The notes: generated by a model from the sequence alone, not told the origin. DNA of 64,000 bases from BJGV01 sp964013575 (GCA_964013575.1 CAXGWP010000004.1:1-64000); one strand, 5' to 3'; positions 9,225 to 19,343 are shown, numbered from the stretch's first letter. Translations and numbers: made by a program.

Positions 9225-9631
9225 CTGTTTTCCTTCCCCTAAACCAAATATTAATTTTTAAGACTCTAGCCCTATTAAATGTAAATAAAATTAGATTTTA
9301 AGTACAATAATTTTATATCTAAATAGATAAACCCTGTATTACAACCCTTTACGTGGGATAATGTCAACTTATATTTATTTAAATCAACAAATTTATATAT
9401 AAAGCTAATAATAAGTAAACTTTTTTAATTTATTTTAATGTTTATTATTTTTCTCTTTATTTCAATAGTTTAACTCCTCATGTTTCATATGTACATATTA
9501 TAATTTTAATTTGGTATCTAAAAAGATCATTTGCTTCTTTTTATAAAAACTTCCCCTGTGGATAAGTCAAGTAAAAGAGACTAGAATATATAAAATTTTA
9601 ATTATCCTAGCTTTTAAAATAACTTCAAAAT
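9225..9631. other. putative replication origin (oriC) between rpmH and dnaA
   Basis: This 407-base AT-rich gap separates leftward rpmH from rightward dnaA, and gene orientation diverges here on both sides, as expected at oriC. It contains one perfect DnaA box (9557-9565) and long A/T stretches that could unwind. Only one perfect box is visible, so the true initiator region may include weaker sites here or in the dnaA-dnaN gap. Promoters for both rpmH and dnaA must also lie here. Confidence 0.65.
9557..9565 (-). promoter_or_regulatory. DnaA box (perfect)
   Basis: TGTGGATAA on the plus strand is the complement of the consensus DnaA box TTATCCACA. It lies 66 bases upstream of the dnaA start, where it could serve origin function and dnaA autoregulation. 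Confidence 0.8.
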
Positions 9632-11011
9632 ATGTCAACAACAGATATTTTTTGGCTTACCTGTATTAAACATTTCAAAAAAGAATTAAGCTCCCAACAG
9701 TTTAATACATGGATTAAGCCTATACAGGTTAAATTTAATACAAATAATGATTTGATACTTATTGCTCCAAATCGCTTTGTTTTACAGTGGATTAGAGATA
9801 AATTCTTGTCACAAATTGAGAAAATGGCAGAGCATCATTTTTCACGGCACATTAATTTTCATTTGAAAATTAATGAAGAAGCATTATCTATAAAAACAAC
9901 AGAGGACCATAAAGAAAAAACAAAGCCGCTTCCAATATCGAAAATAAAAAATTCTACTTCAGTGACAAATAATCATTTGACGGAAAAAAACAAAAGCCGA
10001 TTAAATCCTTTTTTTACTTTTAATACTTTTGTTAATGGAAAAGCAAATCAACTTGCTCGTGCTGGAGCTATTCAAGTAGCTGAGCGACCAGGGAGTGCAT
10101 ACAACCCTTTATTCATATATGGTGGTGTTGGTTTAGGAAAAACACATTTAATACAGGCTATTGGTAATTTTGTTATCTCAGCAAACAAGCAAGCAAAAGT
10201 TCGATATATACATGCAGAAAAATATGTATCAGATGTAGTTCGTGCTTATCAACATAAAGCATTTGATAAATTTAAAAAATACTACCATTCTCTAGATTTA
10301 TTATTAATTGATGACATTCAGTTTTTTGGTGGAAAAAATCGAACTCAAGAAGAGTTTTTTTATGCATTTAATGCTTTAATCGAATCTCATAAACAAGTAA
10401 TAATTACTTGTGATTCTTATCCAAAAGAAATATCTGGAGTAGAAGAACGATTAATTTCTCGTTTTGGGTGGGGTTTAACAGTTGCTGTTGAGCCTCCTGA
10501 ACTAGAAATGCGTGTTGCCATCTTATTAAAAAAGGCATTAATTGAAAAAATTATTCTAGATGAAAATGTTGCTTTTTTTATAGCTAAACATATTCGTTCA
10601 AATGTACGAGAATTAGAAGGTGCTTTAAAACGAGTATTAGCTTATTCTAGATTTACAGGAAATGCATTAACATTAGATCTTACACGAGAAGCACTTAAAG
10701 ACTTATTAGCTGTTCAAAATAGACAAATCTCAATTGAAAACATACAAAAAACTGTTGCAGATTACTATAAAATAAAAGTAGCTGAAATGTATTCTAAAAA
10801 ACGATCAAGAATAATTGCAAGACCACGACAAATGGCAATGGCATTAGCTAAAGAACTTACTCCACTTAGTTTGCCAGATATTGGAGAGGCTTTTGGTGGA
10901 AGAGATCATACAACCGTTTTACATGGTTATCGAAAAATAGCAGAATTACGGCTTTCTGATACATCTACAAATCGTGATTTTAATGCATTATTACATATTT
11001 TACGTGGATGA
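9632..11011 (+). CDS. dnaA: chromosomal replication initiator DnaA
   Basis: DnaA binds origin boxes and melts oriC. The 459-residue protein has an N-terminal interaction domain (about 1-85), a linker rich in Lys/Thr/Asn, and an AAA+ domain with Walker A GGVGLGKTH (about 164-172) and Walker B LLLIDDIQF (about 224). The C-terminal DNA-binding domain carries the signature FGGRDHTTVLHGY. It starts at an ATG and opens the rightward dnaA-dnaN-gyrB run. All key motifs are intact. Confidence 0.98.
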   Translation: MSTTDIFWLTCIKHFKKELSSQQFNTWIKPIQVKFNTNNDLILIAPNRFVLQWIRDKFLSQIEKMAEHHFSRHINFHLKINEEALSIKTTEDHKEKTKPLPISKIKNSTSVTNNHLTEKNKSRLNPFFTFNTFVNGKANQLARAGAIQVAERPGSAYNPLFIYGGVGLGKTHLIQAIGNFVISANKQAKVRYIHAEKYVSDVVRAYQHKAFDKFKKYYHSLDLLLIDDIQFFGGKNRTQEEFFYAFNALIESHKQVIITCDSYPKEISGVEERLISRFGWGLTVAVEPPELEMRVAILLKKALIEKIILDENVAFFIAKHIRSNVRELEGALKRVLAYSRFTGNALTLDLTREALKDLLAVQNRQISIENIQKTVADYYKIKVAEMYSKKRSRIIARPRQMAMALAKELTPLSLPDIGEAFGGRDHTTVLHGYRKIAELRLSDTSTNRDFNALLHILRG

Positions 11012-11196
11012 AATTATTGAATAAATTGGGGATAAAAAACTTTTTTATTATTTATTAAAATCTATTAACATTTAATCCACATAAAATACAATATTCATAC
11101 ATCCCTATTTTTATTTTAAAGCGATAATAACATTAAATTATTTTTTTTATACATGACTTTCAAAACACTTATTAATAATTATTAAGGTTTAAATAA
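11012..11196. other. dnaA-dnaN intergenic region with degenerate DnaA boxes
   Basis: This very AT-rich 185-base gap has two 8-of-9 DnaA box matches: TGGGGATAA (11027-11035, complement TTATCCCCA) and TAATCCACA (11073-11081). It could contribute to origin function or to dnaN expression. No gene is seen. Confidence 0.4.
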
Positions 11197-12309
11197 ATGA
11201 TATTAATACAAAGTAAAAAAGAATCCTTATTAAACCCTTTACAAACAATTACTGGTATTGTTGAACGTCGTCACACTTTACCAATTCTTTCTAATATATT
11301 AATTGAAAGAAAAAATAAAAAAATATTATGTATTGCAACTGATTTAGAAATTCAAATAACAACCACAATAGAAGATAATTTTAATACCAAAGAACAAGAA
11401 AATTCAATTACGGTAGGAGCTAAAAAAATTCAGGATATACTGCGAGCTTTACCTGATAAAACAAATATCACATTAGAAACTAAAGAAGATAGATTATTTG
11501 TAAGAGGAGGAAAAAGTAAATTTAATTTACAAACACTTCCCGCAAAAGATTTTCCAAAATTACCAGAAAACACAGAGGTTTTAGATAAAATCATAATAAA
11601 AGAAGGAGAATTAAAAAAGCTTTTATTACTTGTGCAGTATGCAATGGCTCAACAAGACATTAGATATTATTTAAATGGAATTTTTTTAGTAAAAGAAGAA
11701 AATTATTTGAAAGCAGTAGCAACAGATGGGCATAGATTAGGATTTGCTATTTTATCTCTTAAAGAAAAACAAGAAAAACAAGAAATAATTATTCCTAGAA
11801 AAACTGTAATAGAATTAACAAAACAATTAAAAGAAAATGAAAATCCTGTAACAATAGAAATTTTGAAAAATCAAATTAGATTTACTTTTGCAAATATAGT
11901 TTTAGTATCAAAATTAGTAGATGGAAAATTCCCAGATTATAATAAAGTAATTCCATTGGGATATAAAAAACATATTACAGTAAATCGAATTTTATTTTTA
12001 CAAACTTTACAAAGAGCATCTATTTTATCAAATGAGAAATTTCGCGGAACTCGTTTAATTTTAACGGAGGGATCTTTACGTATTATTTGTACTAATAATG
12101 AACAAGAAGAGGCGCAAGAGGAAATAGAGATAAATTACAATGGAGAAGCATTGGATATAGGGTTTAATATATCTTATTTATTAGATGTTCTAAATAATTT
12201 AAATTGTGAAACAATACAATGTTCTTTTGGAGATTCAAATAGTAGTGCTTTAATAACAATTCCAAAAAACGATAATTTTAAATATGTAGTAATGCCAATG
12301 CGAATATAA
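11197..12309 (+). CDS. dnaN: DNA polymerase III beta sliding clamp
   Basis: DnaN is the ring-shaped processivity clamp of DNA polymerase III. The 370-residue length and three-domain repeat fit. Conserved pieces include ERRHTLPILSNILIE near the N-terminus, VATDGHRLGFA in the middle and the C-terminal YVVMPMRI. It lies between dnaA and gyrB, with no recF between. Base composition is extremely A-rich, with many lysine and isoleucine codons, but the family core is preserved. Confidence 0.97.
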   Translation: MILIQSKKESLLNPLQTITGIVERRHTLPILSNILIERKNKKILCIATDLEIQITTTIEDNFNTKEQENSITVGAKKIQDILRALPDKTNITLETKEDRLFVRGGKSKFNLQTLPAKDFPKLPENTEVLDKIIIKEGELKKLLLLVQYAMAQQDIRYYLNGIFLVKEENYLKAVATDGHRLGFAILSLKEKQEKQEIIIPRKTVIELTKQLKENENPVTIEILKNQIRFTFANIVLVSKLVDGKFPDYNKVIPLGYKKHITVNRILFLQTLQRASILSNEKFRGTRLILTEGSLRIICTNNEQEEAQEEIEINYNGEALDIGFNISYLLDVLNNLNCETIQCSFGDSNSSALITIPKNDNFKYVVMPMRI

Positions 12310-12351
12310 ATAATTATAAAAAGATTAATACAAAATAAAAGAAGAACGTAT

Positions 12352-14778
12352 ATGAGAGAAAAGCCAAATAGAAAAAATTTAAAAATAAAAACACAAAAAA
12401 ACTATGAATCCGATAGTATAAAAATCTTAAAAGGATTAGATCCAGTTCGAAAAAGACCAGGAATGTATATTGGAGATACTAGTGATGGAACTGGTTTGCA
12501 TCATATGGTCTTTGAAGTGTTAGATAATGCTATTGATGAGGCACTTGCAGGAGAATGTGATGAAATTGGGGTAATTATTCACCCAGACAATTCTGTTAGC
12601 ATTCAAGATAATGGTAGGGGTATTCCTATAGGTATTAAACAAGATGATGAATTTAAAAGATCAGCAGCAGAAATAGTTATGACAGAATTACATGCGGGGG
12701 GGAAATTTGATGATAATTCATATAAAGTATCTGGTGGATTACATGGTGTAGGTGTCTCAGTAGTAAACGCTTTGTCTGAATGGCTTCGTCTTACAGTGCG
12801 TAGAGATGGGGAAAGATATCAAATGGAATTTTGTATGGGAGCACCAACTAGCAAATTAAGAAAAGTTGGAGGAACAAAGCGAAGAGGGACAGAAGTACAT
12901 TTTCTTGCAAGTAAAGAAATTTTTGGAAATATTGAATATCATTATGATATTTTTGCAAAACGTTTACGAGAACTTTCTTTTCTTAATAACGGAGTTAAGA
13001 TAAATTTAGTTGATCAGAGGAACGGAAAAGAAGATAGCTTTGCTTTTGTTGGAGGAGTTAAAAGTTTTGTAGAATTTATTAATAGGTCAAAATCTACGCT
13101 ACATAATAACCTTTTTTATGCCTCCAGTAAAAGAAATGATGTTGAAGTAGAAATTTCCTTACAATGGAATGATAGTTATGCTGAACAGGTTTTGTGTTTT
13201 ACAAATAATATTCCTCAAAAAGATGGGGGTACTCATTTAACTGGTTTGCGAGCTGCATTAACACGAACCTTAAATAACTATATTGATAAAAATGATCTAG
13301 TTAAAAAATCCAAAATTGTAGCAACTGGTGATGATATGCGAGAAGGGTTAGGTTGTGTTTTATCAGTGAAATTATTTGAGCCTAAATTTTCTTCTCAAAC
13401 AAAAGAAAAGTTAGTGTCAGCTGAAGTTCGTCCAGTAGTAGAAGAAGTGGTTGCGCAAAAACTTTCAGAGTTTTTATTAGAACATCCAGCTGATGCGAAA
13501 ATTATTTGTAGTAAAATTATTGATTCGGCAAGGGCTCGGGAAGCTGCTAGAAAGGCTCGTGAATTAACAAGACGCAAGGGTGTATTAGATGGAATGGGGC
13601 TTCCAGGAAAGCTTGCTGATTGTCAAGAAAAGGATCCTGCTTTATGCGAACTATATCTTGTGGAGGGGGATTCTGCAGGAGGGTCTGCAAAACAAGGGCG
13701 AGATCGTAAATTTCAAGCAATTTTACCACTGAAGGGAAAGATTCTTAATGTAGAAAAAGCGCGTTTTGATAAATTGATAGCATCACAAGAAATTATTTCA
13801 CTTATTACTGCGCTTGGGACGGGAATTGGTAAAGATGAGTTTAATTTAGCTAAATTACGATATCATCGTATTATTATAATGACTGATGCTGATGTAGATG
13901 GAGCACATATTAGAACTTTATTACTTACTTTTTTTTATAGGCATATGAAAGAATTGATTGAGAATGGCTATGTTTATATTGCTCAACCACCTCTTTACAA
14001 AATTAAGCAGGGTAAAAAAGAACGTTACGTGAAAGATGATCATGAGCTTAAACAGTATCAGCTTAAACAGGCATTAGCAGATGCTAAACTATATACACAT
14101 GATGATAAACCACCAATTACAGGAGAAAGCCTAACAAAGATAGCCACGCAATATTTGTTAGCTGAAGCCGTTATTAATCGTATGGGCAGGATTATTGATA
14201 AAGGGGTAATGTATGCTTTATTTTATTATCCTGATATAGATCTAAACAATAAGAGTTCTGCTGTGAATGCGGCTATAAAATTAGCACCTTATATCAATGG
14301 GGTAGATATTTCTGCAGATTATGATTCTGAAAATGAAAGCTATCGACTAAAGATAATTCGAATGCATCATGGAAATAAACAAGTTAGCTATTTAGATCAA
14401 GAGTTTTTACATAGTGGAGATTTTATTCATATAAAAGAATCTGCCAAAATCCTTGAAGGATTGTTAGGTCCAAAAGCTTATGTTATGCGTGGAGAAAAGA
14501 CAAACCCTGTAAAGGAGTTTAGGCATGCATTAGATTGGTTATTGCTTGAAGTAGAAAAGGATTTTAGTACCCAACGTTATAAAGGGCTGGGTGAAATGAA
14601 CCCAAAACAACTATGGGAAACAACTATGAACCCCAAGAATCGTAGGTTATTAAGGGCACAGATAGAGGATGGTGTTGCAGCAGATGATATTTTTTCTACT
14701 TTAATGGGTGATGTGGTAGAACCACGACGAGCATTTATAGAAAATAATGCTTTAAGAGTTAGAAATTTAGATATTTAG
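12352..14778 (+). CDS. gyrB: DNA gyrase subunit B
   Basis: GyrB is the ATPase subunit of DNA gyrase. The N-terminal GHKL ATPase domain shows EVLDNAIDEALAG and GGLHGVGVSVVNALS. The TOPRIM domain shows YLVEGDSAGGSAKQGRDR and DADVDGAHIRTLL. A large segment between the TOPRIM motifs and the C-terminal QRYKGLGEMNP (roughly residues 560-735) corresponds to the insertion typical of proteobacterial GyrB, which explains the 808-residue length. It follows dnaN after 42 bases and ends 3 bases from a convergent gene. Confidence 0.98.
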   Translation: MREKPNRKNLKIKTQKNYESDSIKILKGLDPVRKRPGMYIGDTSDGTGLHHMVFEVLDNAIDEALAGECDEIGVIIHPDNSVSIQDNGRGIPIGIKQDDEFKRSAAEIVMTELHAGGKFDDNSYKVSGGLHGVGVSVVNALSEWLRLTVRRDGERYQMEFCMGAPTSKLRKVGGTKRRGTEVHFLASKEIFGNIEYHYDIFAKRLRELSFLNNGVKINLVDQRNGKEDSFAFVGGVKSFVEFINRSKSTLHNNLFYASSKRNDVEVEISLQWNDSYAEQVLCFTNNIPQKDGGTHLTGLRAALTRTLNNYIDKNDLVKKSKIVATGDDMREGLGCVLSVKLFEPKFSSQTKEKLVSAEVRPVVEEVVAQKLSEFLLEHPADAKIICSKIIDSARAREAARKARELTRRKGVLDGMGLPGKLADCQEKDPALCELYLVEGDSAGGSAKQGRDRKFQAILPLKGKILNVEKARFDKLIASQEIISLITALGTGIGKDEFNLAKLRYHRIIIMTDADVDGAHIRTLLLTFFYRHMKELIENGYVYIAQPPLYKIKQGKKERYVKDDHELKQYQLKQALADAKLYTHDDKPPITGESLTKIATQYLLAEAVINRMGRIIDKGVMYALFYYPDIDLNNKSSAVNAAIKLAPYINGVDISADYDSENESYRLKIIRMHHGNKQVSYLDQEFLHSGDFIHIKESAKILEGLLGPKAYVMRGEKTNPVKEFRHALDWLLLEVEKDFSTQRYKGLGEMNPKQLWETTMNPKNRRLLRAQIEDGVAADDIFSTLMGDVVEPRRAFIENNALRVRNLDI

Positions 14779-14781
14779 GCA

Positions 14782-16197
14782 TTAATTCTTGACAGAAGAG
14801 TTACGTTCTCTTTGTTTTATGGTAAGTGCATGATTACCAATTTTCATTAGGACTTCCCAAGCAGGACCAGGAAATTTGTGAATCTTTATCATTACGTCTT
14901 CAAACGCATTAAGAAACCAGTCTACATCAGTATCTTTAATATTAAGTGGAGGCAGTATTTTAACAATTGGTACCGCATGACCAGCGACCTGTGTAAGAAT
15001 ATGGTGATCATCTAGTAATGGAATAACAACTGCTTGAGCAAATAGGTTTTCATCAATTTTATTGACCATAGCCCAAGCTGCTTTTAAAGAAACTGATTCT
15101 GGTTTTCCAAATTCAATTCCAATCATCATTCCACGTTGACGAACTCCCTTTAAAAATTCAAAATGAGGCACCATTTTTTCAATACCCTCTTTAAAACGAG
15201 CGCCTGTTTCGTTGCTACGCGTAAGAAGATTTTCATCATCTAGGACAGTAAGTGCAGATAGTCCTGCTGCCATTGCAAGATTTCCCATGCCAAAAGTACA
15301 CGCATGAACAATGGCACGATCCATTGAATCATAGACACTATTATATATTCCGCGTTTTGTAATAGTTGCTCCTAATGGGACATATCCCCCTGAAAGGGCC
15401 TTAGAAAGACAAATAATATCTGGATGTAGGCCCTCAATCCATTGGCAAGCTAGAAACTGACCGGATCGTCCCATACCAGATTGAATTTCATCACATATCA
15501 TAAGTGTTCTGTATTTTTTACAAAGACTTTGTGCAGATAAAAGGTATTCATTACTAAGAATATTAACCCCTTTTCCTTGAATTGGTTCAAAAACAAAACA
15601 AGCAACGTCACCTTTTGAGAGTCGTGCTTCTAGAGCATCAAGGTCACCTGGTTCTACTGCATAATTTCCTGGAAGTAATGGTTCAAAACCCCTGCGGAAG
15701 CTTGCCTCACCATTTAGTGATAAAGCTCCGGTAGTTAAACCATGAAAGGATTTTGTAAGGTGTATAGCACAAGATCTCCCAGTTGAAGCACGAGCAAATT
15801 TAATTGCAGCTTCGATAGCTTCAGTTCCAGAATTACAAAAATAAACTGTATCAAGATTTCCTGGGGTGCGCTTTATAAGTTCTTGTGCAAGAATTCCTGC
15901 AAGTGGCGGAGCATCAAAACCAACCCATCCTGGAAAATCAGAATCTAGTACTTGTTGTAGCGCATTATGGATAGTCGGATGTCTACGGCCAACGTTAAAT
16001 ACACCCCAGTTAGCAAGAAAATCAAGATAACGTGTACCAGATTTATCCCATAAATAGGAGCCTTCACCACGAACCCAGGCGCGATTAAACCCAATTAAAC
16101 GAAGTACTTTAGTAAAAACAGGGTTTATATGTTTTTCAAAAAGATCAAAATTTTTACCCTGAGTTTCGTTTAGAATTTCATGGATATTTATTGGCAT
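14782..16197 (-). CDS. class III PLP-dependent aminotransferase
   Basis: This is a 471-residue fold-type I aminotransferase of class III (acetylornithine, ornithine or putrescine type). PLP-binding features are clear: FCNSGTEAIEAAIKFAR, the MICDEIQSGMGRSGQF aspartate motif and the Schiff-base lysine in CLSKALSGGYVPLGA. The substrate cannot be read from sequence. The long N-terminal part before the usual core and the C-terminal HxLT-type segment (DDHHILTQVAGH) resemble putrescine or amino-ketone-type members. It is the first minus-strand gene on the right arm, convergent with gyrB and divergent from glyA, so it is probably a single-gene unit. Confidence 0.88.
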   Translation of the reverse strand: MPINIHEILNETQGKNFDLFEKHINPVFTKVLRLIGFNRAWVRGEGSYLWDKSGTRYLDFLANWGVFNVGRRHPTIHNALQQVLDSDFPGWVGFDAPPLAGILAQELIKRTPGNLDTVYFCNSGTEAIEAAIKFARASTGRSCAIHLTKSFHGLTTGALSLNGEASFRRGFEPLLPGNYAVEPGDLDALEARLSKGDVACFVFEPIQGKGVNILSNEYLLSAQSLCKKYRTLMICDEIQSGMGRSGQFLACQWIEGLHPDIICLSKALSGGYVPLGATITKRGIYNSVYDSMDRAIVHACTFGMGNLAMAAGLSALTVLDDENLLTRSNETGARFKEGIEKMVPHFEFLKGVRQRGMMIGIEFGKPESVSLKAAWAMVNKIDENLFAQAVVIPLLDDHHILTQVAGHAVPIVKILPPLNIKDTDVDWFLNAFEDVMIKIHKFPGPAWEVLMKIGNHALTIKQRERNSSVKN

Positions 16198-16495
16198 ATA
16201 AAATTATATAAACAAGTAAAGAATTGTTTAGTTTATGGGTTACAAGTAAATTATGTATTATTAATGTTAACTAGAGAGGCAAACAATTGCAACGTGAGAA
16301 TTCTTTTGAAATAATAATAAAATACCTTTATAAAATAGATAAAGTTAATTATTTATAATTTGTTATTAAAATAGCTTAGATATTATTAGGCATATAAATT
16401 TTAACAAAAACAAAAGAGTTTTAAAATCTATCAACGATATTTAACTGATAATGCTAAAATATTTATATTAATAATTATACAATGGTGATATTGAC
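16198..16495. other. divergent promoter region, aminotransferase / glyA
   Basis: This 298-base AT-rich gap lies between divergent genes and should contain both promoters. I looked for a glycine riboswitch upstream of glyA and saw no matching core. No gene is seen. Confidence 0.5.
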
Positions 16496-17746
16496 ATGTT
16501 TTCATCAAAGCAAACTATTCAAAATACTGATCCTAGTGTATGGCAGGCAATTAAAGGAGAAATTGAACGACAAGAGGATCATATTGAATTAATTGCCTCA
16601 GAAAATTACGCTAGTCCATCTATTTTAGAAGCACAAGGATCTGTATTAACAAATAAATATGCAGAAGGATACCCAGGTAAAAGATACTATGGTGGCTGTA
16701 AGCATGTTGACTTAGTTGAGCAATATGCAATAGATCGAGCAAAATCTTTATTTGCAGCAGAGTATGTTAATGTACAACCACATTCTGGGTCACAGGCAAA
16801 TGCTGCTGTTTATTTATCTGTATTACGGCCCGGTGATACTATTTTAGGTATGTCACTTGCTCATGGTGGGCATTTAACTCATGGAGCATCAGTTAATTTT
16901 AGTGGTAAAATCTTTAATTCTGTTTCCTATGGCCTTAATGCAAATACTGAAGAGCTTGATTATTGTGAGCTAGAGCGGTTAGCACATGAGCATAAGCCAA
17001 AAATGATTGTTGCTGGAGCCTCTTCTTATTCTTTAGTAATAAATTGGAAGGTATTTCGTAAAATTGCAGATGATGTGGGTGCTTATTTATTTGTAGATAT
17101 GGCTCATTATGCTGGGTTAATAGCTGCAGGATTTTATCCTAATCCGGTTGGAGTAGCTGATTTTATTACTAGTACTACGCATAAAACGTTACGTGGGCCA
17201 CGAGGAGGAATTATTATGGCAAAACCAGAGCATGAAAAGGCTCTTAATTCTGCCATTTTTCCACAGATTCAAGGTGGCCCTATGATGCATGTGATTGCGG
17301 CCAAAGCTGTTGCGTTTAAAGAGGCGGCTAGTAAAGAATTTAAAAATTATCAAGAACAAGTAATTGATAATGCTCGTGTAATGACAAAAGTACTAAAAGC
17401 ACGTGGATTACGTATAGTTTCTGGGCGAACTGATTGTCATATGTTTTTGGTGGATCTTCAAGCAAAAAATCTTACCGGTAAGCAAGCAGAAGAAGCATTA
17501 GGCTTAGCAAATATTACTGTAAATAAAAATGCAATTCCTAATGACCCTCAAAAACCATTTATTACTAGTGGTATTCGTATAGGAACGCCTGCAGTTACGA
17601 CACGTGGTTTTAAGGAAATAGAAATTGAGCGTTTATCGAATTTAATTGCAGATGTATTAGATGCACCTACAAATAAGGATGTTTTATTACAAGCGGGTAA
17701 TGAAGCAAAAGCTATGTGTAAAGAATTTCCAGTTTATAAGGATTGA
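16496..17746 (+). CDS. glyA: serine hydroxymethyltransferase
   Basis: GlyA interconverts serine and glycine, using PLP and tetrahydrofolate, and is the main one-carbon source. The 416-residue protein shows ELIASENYASPS near the N-terminus, VNVQPHSGSQAN, VDMAHYAGLIAAG with the PLP aspartate and histidine, and the Schiff-base lysine in TSTTHKTLRGPRGG (about residue 229). The C-terminal IRIGTPAVTTRGF is intact. It starts a rightward run with nrdR and ribD, an order common in proteobacteria. Confidence 0.98.
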   Translation: MFSSKQTIQNTDPSVWQAIKGEIERQEDHIELIASENYASPSILEAQGSVLTNKYAEGYPGKRYYGGCKHVDLVEQYAIDRAKSLFAAEYVNVQPHSGSQANAAVYLSVLRPGDTILGMSLAHGGHLTHGASVNFSGKIFNSVSYGLNANTEELDYCELERLAHEHKPKMIVAGASSYSLVINWKVFRKIADDVGAYLFVDMAHYAGLIAAGFYPNPVGVADFITSTTHKTLRGPRGGIIMAKPEHEKALNSAIFPQIQGGPMMHVIAAKAVAFKEAASKEFKNYQEQVIDNARVMTKVLKARGLRIVSGRTDCHMFLVDLQAKNLTGKQAEEALGLANITVNKNAIPNDPQKPFITSGIRIGTPAVTTRGFKEIEIERLSNLIADVLDAPTNKDVLLQAGNEAKAMCKEFPVYKD

Positions 17747-17783
17747 TTATGTTTCAAAGATGTTATTTATTTAAATTTTAATT

Positions 17784-18248
17784 ATGAGGTGTCCTTTTTG
17801 TAATGTTGGTGATACAAATGTAATTGATTCACGTATTAGTGAAGAAGGGAAAAGGGTTCGTCGTCGTCGTTGTTGTGTGAATTGTGATAAACGATTTACT
17901 ACATATGAAGTTATTGGGTTGAGGTTACCACAAGTAATAAAACAGGGAGGTACGCGCTCAGAGTTTAGTCGAGATAAATTACTCACAGGTTTTATGCGGG
18001 CATTACATAAACGCCCTGTACCAACTGAGAATGTAGATGGGGCGATAGATCGAATTGTACAAACACTTCTAAATTTGGGAGAAAGGGAAATACCATCACG
18101 TACAGTAGGAGAAATGGTAATGCAGGAACTTTATAAACTAGATAAAGTAGCTTACATTCGTTTTGCTTCTGTTTATAGAAGCTTTCAAGATATAGATGAT
18201 TTTCATGATGCAATTAAAGAAGTTCAAAAGCCGCGTAGAAAAAAATAA
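17784..18248 (+). CDS. nrdR: transcriptional repressor NrdR
   Basis: NrdR senses ATP/dATP through an ATP-cone and represses ribonucleotide reductase genes. The N-terminal zinc ribbon has cysteines at 3, 6, 31 and 34 and the basic stretch RVRRRRCC. The ATP-cone follows (about 49-139). At 154 residues it is full length. It lies between glyA and ribD with 9 bases to ribD, so it is probably cotranscribed with the riboflavin gene. Confidence 0.97.
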   Translation: MRCPFCNVGDTNVIDSRISEEGKRVRRRRCCVNCDKRFTTYEVIGLRLPQVIKQGGTRSEFSRDKLLTGFMRALHKRPVPTENVDGAIDRIVQTLLNLGEREIPSRTVGEMVMQELYKLDKVAYIRFASVYRSFQDIDDFHDAIKEVQKPRRKK

Positions 18249-18257
18249 AATAGAACT

Positions 18258-19343
18258 ATGTTTTCTTCTGATGATCATGTTTACATGTCTCAGGCATTAC
18301 AACTTGCTAAGAAGGGGTTATATAGCACAAGTCCTAATCCTCGTGTAGGTTGTATAATTGTTCGAGATAATAAGATAGTAGGGAGTGGTTGGCATGCCCA
18401 TGCCGGACAGCATCATGCTGAAATTAATGCGCTAAATGTAGCAAGAGAGGCCGCACAAGGAGCAACAGTCTACCTTACACTAGAACCTTGTCATCATTAT
18501 GGGCGCACTCCTCCTTGTGTTAAAGCTTTAATTCAAGCTAAAGTTAAAAAAGTAGTAATTGCAATGTTAGATCCAAACCCTTTGGTTGCTGGGAAAGGGG
18601 TTTCATTTTTGAAACACTCTAAAATTAATGTATTAGTTGGTTTAATGGAGGAAAGGGCCAAGGATCTTAACATTGGTTTTATTTACAGAATGACAAAAGA
18701 TCGTCCCTGGGTACGAATGAAAATTGCGGCTAGTCTTGATGGTAGAATAGCATTAAACAATGGAATTAGTCAGTGGATTACTGGAGATGCTGCAAGATAT
18801 GATAGTCATAGATTTCGTGCGCGCTCTTGTGCAATTTTAACAGGGATTAATACTGTTCTTGTAGATGATCCAAGATTGTCTGTTCGCCATATTGAGACTT
18901 TTAGACAGCCATTACGGGTTATAGTCGACAATAGATTGGAGATTCCTATAACAGCAAAAATTTTTAGTGGTAATAACGAATTAATTTTTACTGTAAGTGA
19001 TAATAAAAAGAAAATAGCTGACTTAAAAAAAATAGGAGCCCATCCAATTACATTATCAGGTATAGATGGGAGGGTTAATCTTAAAAAGGTTTTTGAGATA
19101 CTTGCAGATTATGAAATTAATGAGGTATTAGTTGAAGCAGGAGGCGAATTAAATGGCGCTCTTGTTGAGGCAGGGTTAATAGATGAACTGATAATATATT
19201 TTGCCCCAAAATTAATTGGCAGCACAGGGTTAGGTATGTTGCGTTTGTCAGAATTATCTAGCTTATTAGAAACATATAGGCTTAAAATACATGATTTACG
19301 TATGGTTGGAGAAGATATTAGAATTATAGCTAGAATTGTATAA
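18258..19343 (+). CDS. ribD: bifunctional riboflavin deaminase/reductase RibD
   Basis: RibD deaminates the pyrimidine intermediate of riboflavin synthesis and then reduces its ribosyl side chain. The N-terminal deaminase (about 1-145) has the zinc motifs HAEINAL and PCHHYGRTPPC. The C-terminal reductase (about 147-361) starts at RPWVRMKIAASLDGRIAL and contains the NADPH-binding region near VEAGGELNGALVEAGLIDE. The 361-residue length is normal. The other rib genes (ribE, ribBA, ribH) follow after an inserted minus-strand two-component pair. Confidence 0.97.
   Translation: MFSSDDHVYMSQALQLAKKGLYSTSPNPRVGCIIVRDNKIVGSGWHAHAGQHHAEINALNVAREAAQGATVYLTLEPCHHYGRTPPCVKALIQAKVKKVVIAMLDPNPLVAGKGVSFLKHSKINVLVGLMEERAKDLNIGFIYRMTKDRPWVRMKIAASLDGRIALNNGISQWITGDAARYDSHRFRARSCAILTGINTVLVDDPRLSVRHIETFRQPLRVIVDNRLEIPITAKIFSGNNELIFTVSDNKKKIADLKKIGAHPITLSGIDGRVNLKKVFEILADYEINEVLVEAGGELNGALVEAGLIDELIIYFAPKLIGSTGLGMLRLSELSSLLETYRLKIHDLRMVGEDIRIIARIV

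Noticed and set aside
16198..16495. Possible glycine riboswitch ahead of glyA
   Set aside because: No recognisable aptamer core was seen in the AT-rich gap.
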